A DNA stretch of 64,000 nucleotides from Hydractinia symbiolongicarpus (Eukaryota; Cnidaria; Hydrozoa; Anthoathecata; Hydractiniidae), in the NCBI RefSeq assembly GCF_029227915.1, contig NC_079880.1, positions 14,898,001 through 14,962,000 of the forward strand. The letters are read 5' to 3'. Positions within the stretch are counted from its first letter, which is position 1; every line of letters starts with the position of its first letter. The notes under the pieces were generated by a model. It searched no databases. It was not told the origin of the DNA and saw only the letters and a list, made by a program, of their open reading frames with translations. Positions 23,398-35,084 of the stretch are shown here, in pieces. The position numbers and the translations under genes are program-made.

Positions 23398-25080
23398 TTA
23401 TGTTCTGCTCGACTGAATTTATTTTTGTGAAAAATAAAATATTTGGCATTGTTAGTATAGCTTAACGTGCAAACAAAATTAAATAGCTTTTAGTTGTACT
23501 TTTAGAGACTGTTAAAGTAAGGTTCGGTTTTTTTGCAGTGCAGTTGAGGAGGTAGCTACTAGACTAAGAGCTAGAAAGGATAGCTATGCTAGCTTTTGTG
23601 CACAGGGCGTAGTAAAAAACACAATGTATGTTTGCTCAAACACATGTTTAGCAGCTATTTAGCTAGCAAGGTATGTACAGGTATACATAACTAATCCTAT
23701 TTCTCCCGAACAGACCTTCTTTTACACTCTAGCTAATATTTTTTCTAAAGGAGGCGGAACACATAAACATAAAAATAAATAAAAAATAAACATAAACAAA
23801 AAAATAAAATCACATGCTGTTGATTTGGTTGAAAAAGGTAAAAAAAACTGGATTAAAAAGTTCATACCATTTAATTAACCAAATAGTTGCTTTATCTGTA
23901 TGTACCTTCTAATTAGTCTGTATTGTCTTAATTAATCGGTTACAGATTAAATAACAATCAGTTACAGATTATAAATAACAATCAATTACAGATTAAATAA
24001 CAATTTTCTCTGACTGCATGAAATGTAACATCCTATGTTTTATGACTTTTAATCTCTTAGTAAAGCAACAAACATAAAATTTTTGAAAAAAGTCAATTGG
24101 TTTGACCTTAGTGGCCATTTAGTTGTAAATGAGTTTCCAGGGACCTGTTTTGTGAAAAACCAAAAGTGCAATATGATGAAAAAGAAAGATGAAAAAGAAA
24201 GATATTGAGCTAAAACTTGTTAGGAGATGCTTTTAGGCTGGTCTGATGGGATTAGCATAAAAAATGATTCTGTAATAGCTATACTTTCCGAATTTCAGAA
24301 TTTAGGAGTTTAAAGCAGGGCGATAACATTTTTTTTAAAGACAATTATAAATTTTGACCTAACAATAACAAGTTACGTAAAAAATTTTGACAATACGATT
24401 TTATTTAGGTGTATATGCACGTTACAACAACAATAACAGACAAAGGAGCCAGTTATTATATATGTCTAAACGTATATATCTGATCTGTATGTGACACATG
24501 GTTACGTTGATGACTCAATACTAGTATAATATATAGCTACACGCGACCATAATGCCGGCGTGATAAAGCCTCAACTTAGGTTTATAGAGGTTTATGTTAG
24601 CAATAAGTCGCCTGCAAGACAAAAATGGAATTAGAAAGACTGCATGTTCCTTAAAAAATACTAAAAACTTAACTAGCTATAGCTAGGCATCTTCAGTTTA
24701 ATTCTAATCACAAAACCCTCTGATAATTCTGTGGCTAGCTAAAAGTACTTTCACTTTTAACTATAATATAAAATAAAGATAGCTAAAAATCATAACTACC
24801 TTGGTTTGCACAACCTTTGTAGCTACAAAAGTACGTCTTAGGCCTTTGCTAGCTAGCTAGCTATAGATGGCTGAAAACTTTAAAATAAATATATATTTAA
24901 AATTTGTAAGTAGCCAAAAAAAGCGAAGGCAACACTGCAATCATATTTTCTCGAAGCAAAAACTCCAAACTCTTTAGCCAACTTGTTTCTGATTAAAAAT
25001 AAAACATAAATTATTGCAATACAGTGTTCTCGGTGGTCCGCATGGAATTCTTAACAAAATGACCAAATTTTGAATAAATT
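23398..25080. other. Intergenic, no gene seen
   Basis: AT-rich sequence with many AGCTAGCTAG-like clusters (for example 24848-24866) and no long frame. Nothing else can be supported. Confidence 0.5.
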
Positions 25081-25082
25081 AA

Positions 25083-25187
25083 AAATCAGCAGGAATCGGG
25101 CTGATTTTCACCAGCCTGGCCCAGGGTCATTTCTTCGCGCCGTCTCGGATATCAAAAAGCGAAAAATTGCCCTGGGAACGAGGTTGC
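25083..25187. repeat. Fold-back/MITE-like repeat, copy 1 (CCCTGGGAACGAGGTTG end)
   Basis: It ends in CCCTGGGAACGAGGTTG. A related shorter end occurs at 25354-25379, and an inverted fragment at 5238-5290. The start side is imprecise. Confidence 0.45.
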
Positions 25188-25522
25188 TAAATCCGCACTT
25201 CACCCTATAAAACGTACAGTTATATTCTTTCTTCTTTTACGTTGAAATAAGTACGCGTGACAGAGCGCGAACAGATTTTAAAGAAACGACAGAAAAAAAT
25301 ATTCTTGCTAAAACACAAGCACCTTTTACCGAAAGCGCAGCGCCGTTGAGAAGCAAATAGTCCTGGGGACGAGGTTGGCTAAAACACATAATTAACATCA
25401 TAATTGATTGAGTAGAAGGGCTGTTATGGAATACACTTGATACGAATCAGAAAAACAATGTTTAATTTAGGAGGGAATGTGAAGGCATAGTTTTTATATC
25501 AGTTGATTAAACGGTGTGTGTG

Positions 25523-25563
25523 TGGGGGGGGGGGGGGGGGGGGAGGGAGGGGGGTGGAGGGGT
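25523..25563 (+). repeat. Poly-G tract
   Basis: A run of about 20 G followed by GGGAGGGAGGGGGGTGGAGGGG. Such tracts are prone to sequencing error. Confidence 0.9.
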
Positions 25564-25717
25564 TATGATTTTCTCACTTAATTAGTGGAATTTCAACAGA
25601 TGATTAAACTTCACATCTGACACAACCACTCCATTCGCCAGCGAAACGGCAATTTTTAGAAATTTAATTTAATCATACCTTTGCTGCTGTCAGGAGACAA
25701 GGTTTTTTACCAACCTC

Positions 25718-25848
25718 GACCGCAGGAACTGTTGTCACTTTTCGCAGATCAGACGGCAACACGAAAATTTTCGTCAGACCTATAAATGAGCGCAGCGCCG
25801 GCCAGGGAGAAAACCCTGAGAACGAGGTTGGGTTTCTACATACGCAAA
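25718..25848. repeat. Fold-back/MITE-like repeat, copy with both ends
   Basis: The left end CCAACCTCGACCGCAGG and the reverse complement of the right end (CCCAACCTCGTTCTCAGGG) match imperfectly, defining a short inverted-repeat element of about 130 bp. The same end occurs in the neighbouring copies. Confidence 0.5.
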
Positions 25849-26206
25849 ATCTACTTTAGCTACAGTTTTTATGGTAGCTTGTTTGCGTGCATGACATCAC
25901 AATCTCCTTGGATAATACAAATATTATCATGTCATGAACAAGCGAGTTTATTCTAGGCTACGTTTTGACAGCTACAGTTGTCATCGAGGGGCAGTAATCG
26001 TAATCATTTTTGGCTATTTATTATTTGAAGAGAAAATTAGAGGATCAATCAGATCACAGCAATTAAAGTAGTTAACTTTTTTCACGGACCCAGATGAAAG
26101 CAATAGATTGATTAAAATCTTTCCTATTCCTAAAAGTTCGCTTTTTGTTACGTTTGTCGCGAACCATTTTTTGCACTTTTTCCTACATATTCGCTTTCCG
26201 AAGTGC

Positions 26207-27190
26207 GGGTAACCATATTTCTGGAAGTTAGGAAATACTATTAATATGAGTATTTCTGTTCATACTATTCATGTTTTCTTTTACTTTTCTAGCTGTCCAA
26301 CCAGACTCTCGGTTTATGATCTCTTTATTGTCCCAGTCAATAACATGATCATTCTTCAAGCTCTGGTCCGCAATCGCTTTTTTGTCTGTATCTGCGTTGC
26401 GTATGGCTTTTTTGTGCTCTTGCACACATTGTTTGAACAATCGTTTTGTTTCACCGACATAAACAGCATCACCAATCCTTACACGGGATTTCGTAGACAA
26501 TATTACATTGACTCTCTAGACATATTTTGTCTTTCGGATGCGACAGTATACTACGTAGCATGTTTTTAGATTGAAACACTGGCTTTATTATATCTTTTAA
26601 TACCCGACGAAGTATGTTACTTGTCCCTGGTATATATGGCATACACACTGCAGCTACTGGTTCATTTTCGGCATCTTCCCTGTCACTGCTCTTATCAGTT
26701 CTGTTCCTGATTTTCCTCTATACCTTTTTAATGGTCTGTCTCGAGTACCCATTTGCAAGTAAAGCGTTGTTATGAGATAACTCTCTCTTTTGGTCATTGC
26801 CCAGTGATGAGGACACTACACTTTCTTTGCAAGACATTTGGTGATTAGATGTGTAGTTGAGATATTAGTATGAGTTGGTTTGCGGTATACTGATACTGAT
26901 AAGTTATCACCGCTGCGAGACACTAGAGTGTCTAAGAAAGAAAGCGTACCGTTCTTCTCGTGTTCAATTGTAAATTGAATCTTCGAGTGCAAATTATTGA
27001 TATGTTCATGAAATGCGTCTAGATGTGCTCTTTTTATTATTAAAAAGATGTCATCCACAAATCTTTTCCAAACTCTTGGAGCGTGATCTGCAGTTGTTAA
27101 AGCTGTAGTCTCATGAGCCTGCATGTAACATGCATATCTCCTGCATATCAGTCTCATGAGCCTGCAAATCACAACCTCCGTCACTTTCGT
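26207..27190 (-). pseudogene. Penelope-like retroelement remnant (RT end plus GIY-YIG endonuclease)
   Basis: Between 27070 and 26816 the minus strand encodes Trp-Lys-Arg-Phe-Val-Asp-Asp-Ile-Phe, the YVDD-type RT box of Penelope elements, then Phe-Leu-Asp-Thr-Leu-Val and Val-Tyr-Arg-Lys-Pro-Thr-His-Thr. Between 26500 and 26207 it encodes Val-Tyr-Val-Gly-Glu-Thr-Lys-Arg, the GIY-YIG core, followed by Glu-His-Lys and, after a TAA, Leu-Pro-Glu-Ile-Trp-Leu-Pro. The linker between (26501-26815) has shifts and stops. A roughly 20-base repeat (CTCATGAGCCTGCA) at about 27111-27165 is an internal duplication. The element is dead. Confidence 0.85.
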
Positions 27191-27229
27191 ACATGCGTTA
27201 AAAAAGTAAAGTACATTATGATGCATGTT

Positions 27230-29037
27230 ACGCCATAGTATTTTAAATGCCCTTAAAAGTAAAAATTATGTTCAAAATTTTTCAGTGTTTAATTTTTTAT
27301 TTTAGGTTACACGGTTGCCCAGGAACGATTACTAGAGATACGTACTAACCTGATTTTGGAACTGTATGGAGAAATTTTAGATGGAAAAAACGTATAATTG
27401 TTCAAATTTAGATTAGTAACGCTAAATATGTCATCCTTTAAAATGTCGTTAGGGTTTCTGGAGGGCGAAAAAGGTAACGAAACTTCGTTTAGGGGGTAGT
27501 GTTCTCCGAATTTAACCACATTCAGTTTTTAATGGATTCAAAATGTAGTATCTGTTTACATTGATGAAAACTAACAGATGACAAATTATTCACTTTGGAA
27601 TAATTTATTTAATAAGGATTTGACAAGAGATTAATAACTTCAATCACGACCTTCTGATGTTAATGTTTTTAGAACACTGAGGGTACTTAGAACAAAGTCA
27701 AACTTTGTTGGGCGTTTGTATATTGTTTTAACACAATTTTCCCAAATTTTCCCAAATTTTTCCAACGATAGCGTGCAAGAAAGTTTTTCTTAAACGCCAT
27801 CCCAATATTGAAAAAAAGAGGTAAGATGACATGACAGTACGGGATATTTTTATGTTTTTTTCTTGTTGTTTTTTTTGCCAAAGCATAACCTTTTCTCTCA
27901 AAAAGCAAGCAAATGAAATATTGTTGTAGGTTCTTATTTTCCGTAGAAAATACTTAGTACTCAACTTCCGCTTTTCTATTTTTTAAAACTTTTTAAAACT
28001 ATGGTCAAATAGATAGTTAAACGTGTTTTTTTTAGTTACAAAATAAAGAAAGTCATTTGCAGTAAGGAAAAAAGAATTGTCACATTTGAGCAAAATGTAT
28101 TCTACATGTTTTTAAGCATCAAAATTTTCTAAGAACACAGATGTAGAGGATTGCAGAATGTGGTTAAATTACTCTGAGACATCCAAGGAAATGCTTTGCC
28201 AAGTGTGAGTTTATGTCAACGAATCGCAACATAGAGAACTATATTGAGTTTCTAACCTTGACAGTTAAATTTTTTGTTTTTTGAAATTCAATAATAAAAG
28301 ATTAGCATGTCATTCTCCGTTCATTCTGTGGTACATTAAATATTTCTGTATGGTAACATCTTTTTTTTTTCATCCTCGTTTAAGTTCTATCGAGTACTAA
28401 GTGATTTTTCTATATACTTTCAAGAAACGCGAGGCAAAACAATCGCGAATTATTTAATAAAGCTTTTGCTCATTTCGCTAATTGCCGAATTTTGGATTTT
28501 TCGCAAGAATTAACTTTCGCGAATTTATTTTCAAGAAAATATTTGCAATTACAAGTGAATTAAAAAAATGTTCACGAGTGACACAATATAAAACATTGTT
28601 TCGCTAAAGTTTCTACCTCTAAGTAGTTATTGGTGACAAATGTATTCTATACTTGCTAGGTTGCCCATTCCCTTTCGGCAAGTTTAAAACATCACATCCA
28701 GCATTTTTAAACAGAAGAAAGAGATTGCATATTTTCCCATATTTATTATGGCGTTACGCATGAAAAACTTGAACAATCAAATTTGTGTTCTTACTATTCT
28801 TATTGAAATTATTTACCGATACGCGAAGTTACAGCAATAATTAAATCTTTTAAATGTATTTGACTACAAACAAACAGAATTTAGTTATTAAAAGTTCATG
28901 GCTTATTTTTGTTTCTAAATATTCTATTTGTATACAGAAAAACGTCTAAACAGAAACTGGTTAAGTAAATAAACCAGCGACCAAAACATTTTTTTTATAC
29001 TACAATCAGATAATTCTTTGATATCAATGTTGCATGT
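27230..29037. other. Intergenic, no gene seen
   Basis: AT-rich with only short frames (27307-27519 and 27687-27964 on the minus strand) that lack domain signals. A TTTATT (AATAAA on the minus strand) at 28739-28744 could end the opine dehydrogenase transcript. Confidence 0.45.
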
Positions 29038-30132
29038 TTAGATTTCACTCAAATCTAATGGGAATTCGTCGAAATTTCTTGCTGGTTCAACCGACAAACC
29101 AGTTATGACGTGAGCGGCAGTAATGATCGCATCGGCAACAGGTGTCGGCACGTTGTTTTTTTTAGCCAAATAACGAACCATTGGTGCAAGAATGTAGTTG
29201 AGATCTTCAGTAATGAATCGGTTTTGCAGCGTTGGTGGAGCTTTGACAGTTTTGAAGAACTCAGCATTTGCAAGAAACTCGTCGAGCGTCGTGCTTTTTG
29301 TGTCGCCATACAGATTCTTCCACGTCGTTAGAATATCCAGCATATCGAACCCAAGTGCTGTTCCAACTGCAACACGTTCTTTGTCCAATGCATCAACAAA
29401 TTTCATCACACTGTGAGAAGCAGCTTCTCTATAGAAGTAAAAATCTCCTTTCCTTGCTTCAACCCAACCAGAGTTGAGCAACAAGATGGGAGGGTGAATC
29501 ATGAAATTCAGATTGCTCAGACCAGTTTGAATAACATTCTTTTGAGCAACTAATTTCAAGCTGAAAAGTGGTTTAATTAGCTCCATTGTCGCTTCCGTTC
29601 TGCAGCTTGGATACACGCCTGCATACATGACGTCTTTCACACCGCTGATAAAGACCTCGTTACCTTCCGTCTTACGGACGACATATGGAATCGAGCTGCC
29701 TTCTACCATGGTGAAGGGCAATTTTTTGCAGATATCCATTTTAGAATTTTTTTGAATGATCTTGACGAAATCCAAAAAAGCAAAGTTACCAGGCAAACTT
29801 ACAAATGTGTGTTTCTCGGTGATGTAAGGGAATGCCATTTCGAAAATGGTGGCTTGGCCAAATGAAGGCATGATAAGCATTGCTACCTCGCAGAATTCAA
29901 TTGCTTCTTTAATATCGGTGGTCGCCTTGTGAATCTTCGTTACGCCATGAATAACTGCTGTTCCGCCGTTGTGTTTCTCCAAAGCATTTATCACATGACC
30001 AGCATCTATAACAGGTTGGATAGCATCGCGAAATTTCTCAGATTCATACAAAATCACCTCGTGCCCCATCTGTGTCAATTCAACTGCTAAAGCATATCCT
30101 CCGTTTCCTGCACCGAGTACCGAAACCTTCAT
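29038..30132 (-). CDS. Opine dehydrogenase (octopine/nopaline dehydrogenase family), intronless
   Basis: A single 364-codon exon. Residues 3-16 are a Rossmann Gly-x-Gly-x-x-Gly motif (Val-Leu-Gly-Ala-Gly-Asn-Gly-Gly-Tyr-Ala) for NAD(P)H. The C-terminal domain has Leu-Asn-Phe-Met-Ile-His-Pro-Pro (His213, the likely catalytic His of the family) and Thr-Glu-Asp (308-310) with a Pro-Thr-Pro-Val-Ala-Asp motif (329-334). The length is close to that of other opine dehydrogenases. These cytosolic enzymes reductively condense pyruvate with an amino acid (arginine, glycine, taurine, alanine) and reoxidise NADH during low oxygen, in place of lactate dehydrogenase. The substrate cannot be told from sequence. 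The start is the Met directly before the Rossmann strand. No damage is seen. The lack of introns contrasts with the Kelch gene and fits either an ancient intronless family or retroposition/transfer. Confidence 0.93.
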   Translation of the reverse strand: MKVSVLGAGNGGYALAVELTQMGHEVILYESEKFRDAIQPVIDAGHVINALEKHNGGTAVIHGVTKIHKATTDIKEAIEFCEVAMLIMPSFGQATIFEMAFPYITEKHTFVSLPGNFAFLDFVKIIQKNSKMDICKKLPFTMVEGSSIPYVVRKTEGNEVFISGVKDVMYAGVYPSCRTEATMELIKPLFSLKLVAQKNVIQTGLSNLNFMIHPPILLLNSGWVEARKGDFYFYREAASHSVMKFVDALDKERVAVGTALGFDMLDILTTWKNLYGDTKSTTLDEFLANAEFFKTVKAPPTLQNRFITEDLNYILAPMVRYLAKKNNVPTPVADAIITAAHVITGLSVEPARNFDEFPLDLSEI

Positions 30133-32569
30133 GGTGTCCGAATTTTTGTGTTATACAGATATAACTAAATAACAGGAGAAAATTATATCTTGAATTGAAA
30201 AAAAACAAGAATAAAACAGCCGAACGTAAAACTTTAGCATTTTAACGGATGCTGAATTTCTTTGCAGACCTGAATTTTTTACTATTTTTGCCAAAATCTT
30301 AAACCTTGGAGTTTTTGACCAAGATTTTCTGATTAGTGAACTAAAAATGAGAATCACTGAAAAAATTTAAAAGACCATAAACTAAAAAAAAAGGTCAGGT
30401 TAACATATCAGGTTAAGCGATAAAAAGCATGTAACAACACAGTAAATGATTAGAATGATATGTAAAACACCCCATGTAAGCAACAATACTGTGTATTACT
30501 AGAAAAAAAGGTATGCATCAAACTATATTCGTAAAATTTTAAATGATGTCAGTAGTAATCTTGTGTCACTTAAAGTTAACCACATGTCCAAACAAAACTG
30601 TCAAAATACGTCTTTTGAAAACTGCTCTTCATTTACACATAATACATTATATCGTAATAAATTAATTTTTAAACAACAAACCTGCCTGTGAATATCAAAA
30701 CCTTGAAAATATACTAAGTGCGAAATCAACCTTTATTTCAGGGACAAAGACTTCGCTGGTGCGAACTGACAATTCTGATTTAAGGAGTTACACGTTCTTT
30801 TTATAAAGCCGTTTTTTGACCCGAGCCTAAATTTTTTTAACAAAATGCCTGAATATAAGTTGAAATTTTCTAAATTTTTTTTCTTAATCTTTATTTTCTT
30901 TGTTTTCTTTATAAATAGCTACAATATTTTATCGACAGCTGTAAATAACATTATAGTTATGTCTTTTTTGGTCATTTTTAAGATAACGCTTTGCTAGGAT
31001 GTATTTTTAACTGGCACAAAAGAAATTTGTGTTGTGTTAAAGATTATGGTGATTTAGTAACTGTAAATATAGAGGCCACCAAAAATTGGATCTTAACACG
31101 CTGAGGCTGGGGATTTCCTTAATATTTTAATTTTTTTTTTGAGGCTTATTTTCTTATAAAAAAAACCCGTTTATTGCACGTGTGTCCGAAATACACTTTT
31201 GTAATTAAAAACCAACAGCTTCACAATGAAAGAATATAATACCGTTCTAATGAATAACGATTATGTCAATGGTAATTAAAAGTTACACGCTTTTTTTAAA
31301 GTCTTACAGGAGAGAGCTTATACCTTCAAAATTTAACTATTTAAAAGTTGGAAAGTATACCCTGCGCCATCTTTATATTTTGGCGCGAAATCTAGTAATA
31401 ACAAACCTTCGCAAAACGTTTAAAAAAGATCTAGTAAGAAAAACAAATAATGTGTGTTTTTACATAAAAAGTTGAAGATACAACCTTGCATGAGGCTGGA
31501 TGTTTTTATTTTAAACAGATTTTAGACTACCATATTCTTGTTCTTATTTCACAAAAAATGGGAAATATAATCTTTTTTTCTGCCACGCAAATGCAAAACA
31601 ACGGAATTCGTGTCTAAACTAGTTATAAAAAACGCGAATTGCAAAACAAAATGGCGTACAACAATAAAATTAAACACTAGCGCATACAATATTTGACAAA
31701 CAATCAGAAAACAACATACTAAAAAGACAGATGGACTTAAGTCCAAAAATTGTATCTTCTTTCAAAGCATTCCTACTCGCCTGATCAATCCATTTTACAT
31801 TTATCTTCACCTAAACGTTCCAGTGTTCTATCGTTTCGCACGTTCAATCTTTATGTATATACGAAAGGAATTATGAAATAGAGCACGTCCTTGTACACAA
31901 TATAAAATCTCCTTCGCGGATACTTTAGGATATAATAACACAATATGAACAAATTAATGTCCTGTGTAGGAGAGTTTAATCAATAACTTTTACTTTCACC
32001 AAGTGAATTATGGTTAAAGGTCATCAATTTTAATTACCTTGTGTCCAGTCCGAAAGTTAAAAGAACAAAACAAATTTGTATATAAAGGCGTTGTACGAGG
32101 TGTGCAACATATTTTTAGCCAATCAAATCCCTTGTAACATCTGTTCGCGCGCGACAGCTATCACGTGTAAAATATAACTTATAATTATAAATAAATTTAT
32201 AATTCAATGTTTTTGCTCATTGTTCTTGTTATTGACAAAAAGTTCATGGATAAGTTTATTTTTAATTTGATAAAACAAATTGTATTTTTTTTAAGGAAGC
32301 TTCCAAAACCTTTTTAAAAAGTCACGTGTAGAAATATCATAGATCCCTTTAAAGTAATTAAATATTCATGTTCAAATGACAATTTCAACAACATTTATCA
32401 TGCGATGTGAACCAGCTCTTAGGGTGAACACTAATAAAAATGAGAACAAAAGTAAGGATATTAAGGAGAAATAAGGAGACAAATTGACATTTTTTAAGGA
32501 TATTTTGCTGCGAGCGAGAATAAAAAAATATAAAAATAAGGATAATTAAGGAGAAAACCAATTTTAGTT
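30133..32569. other. Intergenic with a TATA-like site
   Basis: No gene is seen. TATATAAAGG near 32079 on the plus strand is a fair TATA box but has no supported gene downstream. AAGGA/TTAAGGA-rich low-complexity sequence occurs at 32440-32550. Confidence 0.4.
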
Positions 32570-32743
32570 CTCTATCTTTACTATCCGCGATATTGTCCGC
32601 GAGAGCCGTGTCTCGTAACGGAACCACGAAATTTTTGAAATGCGCACCAATACCAAATGCAACATATTTCTGTCCACTTTGTTGCAACGGGTTAATTTAA
32701 AGGACGGGCGACCCCGTGGAATTTTTCACGGGTTAACGACTAG
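32570..32743 (+). mobile_element. Helitron-like short unit A1
   Basis: It ends CGGGTTAACGACTAG at 32743, with a GTGG/CCAC-type stem just before. The CTAG is followed immediately by TC of the next unit. The 5' end is approximate. Confidence 0.6.
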
Positions 32744-34345
32744 TCTTTATAATAATAGCCGTCGTCTGTCTGTCTTTGCGCAGACCCCCCGCTAAGTTTG
32801 AAAATGATGTTACGGAAACACGAATGTCAAATGCGATATTTTTATATCCACTTTGTTGCGACGGGTAAATATAAAGGACGGGCAAACCCGTGCATTTTTC
32901 CACAGGCAACGACTTCTGATTTATAATACGTCTGTCTGTCACGCAAAATGGTAGCTTAGCTGCGCGAGTAGCGATACGCACGCTATGCGGTATAAAAAGG
33001 ACGGGCGAACCCGTGGATTTTTCCACGGGCTAACGACTAGTGATAAGAAAATTATACATATTATACAAATATACATATAAATTATGCCTTGAAAGATAGA
33101 AAATATAGGATTTCAGGTAACAGAGAAATATGTCTTGTTTTACTGGTGATGAACAATTCATAAACAAATTTCCGAAAAAGTTACGATCAGAAAAATTAAG
33201 AAATAATGAGAAATTAAGGAAAATAGATTTTTTTCTTTTAAGGTTATTTAAGGATTTTAAGGAAGAGTGGTCACCCTGGTTGTAATTTTTTTGGATTTTA
33301 TCCTTCCAAAATAAGTGTAAGTTTAATAGCCACTTTGCTAAATATAGGTCTGTATTTTTTACCTGGAATGTGATCGCATGTGCAAAGCTTTGTAAACATA
33401 TCTATACTGACTTAAATTCTAACCGGATTAAAAAAGCCGGTGCAACCATTTTTCTCATGGTTTTTATTTATACAACATTTTTTAACTGATGCAAACTCAT
33501 TCCACCCTCAATTGCTGTAAAATTAATTTTTTTTAGTATCTTATCTGAGATGTTATGAAGTGTGTTAAAAAAATACCTTTGTCAGTAATCGCCTTTTTGA
33601 TTACTTTCAATATTGTCATACTAACCTATTTCGTAACTTTTTAGATAATTAAATTGACACCAGGTCAGTTTGATAACCTGGTTTGTTGTCTATTGACGTA
33701 ATAAACTTAACTTCGAAAAAGTCATTCACATTAAAGATAATTAACTCCATCATATTGGCTAGCGCTGAAACTTGTGAACAAGACGCGGTTGGCAGCTAAG
33801 GAATCGTTGCACCACTTGTACCTTGCACCACTCCTTGCAGGGACTAATCGCTTTGAATTTAATTTATAATATTTTAATAACAACCTATTTCTCTTTATGT
33901 GTTTTTATTTTCCTGCAAAAGTTTGTTGCATAGCTTATGTATATGACATTATGATAAGTATGAAAAAGTTACTGTGCGACATGGGTTTTAAACCTTATAA
34001 ATTTCCAGTGAGAAATTTGAAAACTAATAAATGACAAAATTGCAAAAGTTTATCTTAAAAACTTTTAATGTTTGTTAATGTGAAAGTAATCCACTCGAAA
34101 AGGTTTCTGAGGTTTTTTATGAAGAAATCTCGATGAATTGAACAATGAATTTTCCCGCAGGTGTTCCGAAATATGTGTAATATAATTTTAAAAACTGTGA
34201 TGTAATTTTCCTCTTAAGTTTTGACTTTTAACCCAGCTAAAAATCTCAACCTTGTATTTTCCATACTTAGTCTAGCTAGCTATAGCAAAAAAGTTTAATA
34301 TTCAAACTTGACCTATTTTATTGAGTATTAAGTAATAAATGCTAG
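32744..34345 (+). mobile_element. Composite 1602-bp Helitron-like unit, plus orientation
   Basis: It begins TCTTTATAATAATAGCC and ends ATGCTAG, followed by T. It contains two short units (32744 to about 32914, and to 33040 where a perfect CCCGTGG/CCACGGG hairpin and CGACTAG occur). These are followed by 1305 bp of unrelated sequence that ends at another CTAG with a weak TATTA/TAATA stem. The same 1602 bp, with only two differences that I noticed, is present inverted at 35085-36686. No Rep/helicase is encoded, so it is non-autonomous. The 97-codon minus frame at 32733-33026 is a by-product. Confidence 0.75.
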
Positions 34346-34713
34346 TCTCTATAATAATAGCCGTCGTCTGTCTGTCTCTGCGCGGACCCCCCGCTGAATT
34401 AGAAAATGATGTTACGGAAACACGAATATCAAATGCGATATATTTTTATCCACTTTATTGCGACGGGTAAATATAAATTACGGGCGAACCCGTGGATTTT
34501 TACATGAGCTAACGACTAGTCTTTAATAATAGCCACATTCAGTTTGTCTGTTTGTGCGCAAGAAAAACGTTGTGTTACAAAAACACGAAATATGCGATCT
34601 ATAAAGGACGGGCGATCCCATGGAATTTTTCACAGGGTCCTGCTTGGTCTCTATAATAATAGTCGTATATTCTGTCTGTCTCTGCGCAAAATGGTATCTT
34701 AAGTAGCGACTAG
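34346..34713 (+). mobile_element. Three tandem Helitron-like units (C1-C3)
   Basis: Units run 34346-34519, 34520-34647 and 34648-34713. Each starts TCTCTATAATAATAG or TCTTTAATAATAG, and the first and last end in CGACTAG. C2 has a decayed end (CTGCTTGG). They continue the chain directly after the 1602-bp unit. Confidence 0.7.
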
Positions 34714-35084
34714 TTTTAATAAGATTTCGGATGTAATCTGAAAAACATTTCGGACTTTAAGATTTATTTCTCTACTGAAATTTAAAGACAATTAATTCTG
34801 ATATATATCACAACCAAATCTCGGTATAGGTTAGGGGAAATAGCAAAGCACGGTTTCTTTGTTACGTGGTGTCATTCGTAAAGAGTGAGCCAATGACATA
34901 AATTTTTAGGATTTACGTACAGGGCACTTTAGTTACACTCATAAGCCTAAGAAATGCACACATAAAATTTGTACTTATTACAAAAATAGCACTGGTTTTG
35001 TTTACAAAAGAGAAAAGCCTCGACGTTGTTTGATGTTGTTCTTACAGGTAGCTTAGCTACTCTATAGCTAGATTTAGGATTAAA
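34714..35084. other. Single-copy spacer between the inverted 1602-bp units
   Basis: No repeat or gene recognised. With the three C units it makes up the 739 bp between the two arms. Confidence 0.5.

Noticed and set aside
32733-33026. 97-codon frame, repeated at 36404-36697, as a duplicated gene
   Set aside because: It is read across Helitron hairpin units; the two copies match because the DNA is duplicated, and there is no domain.
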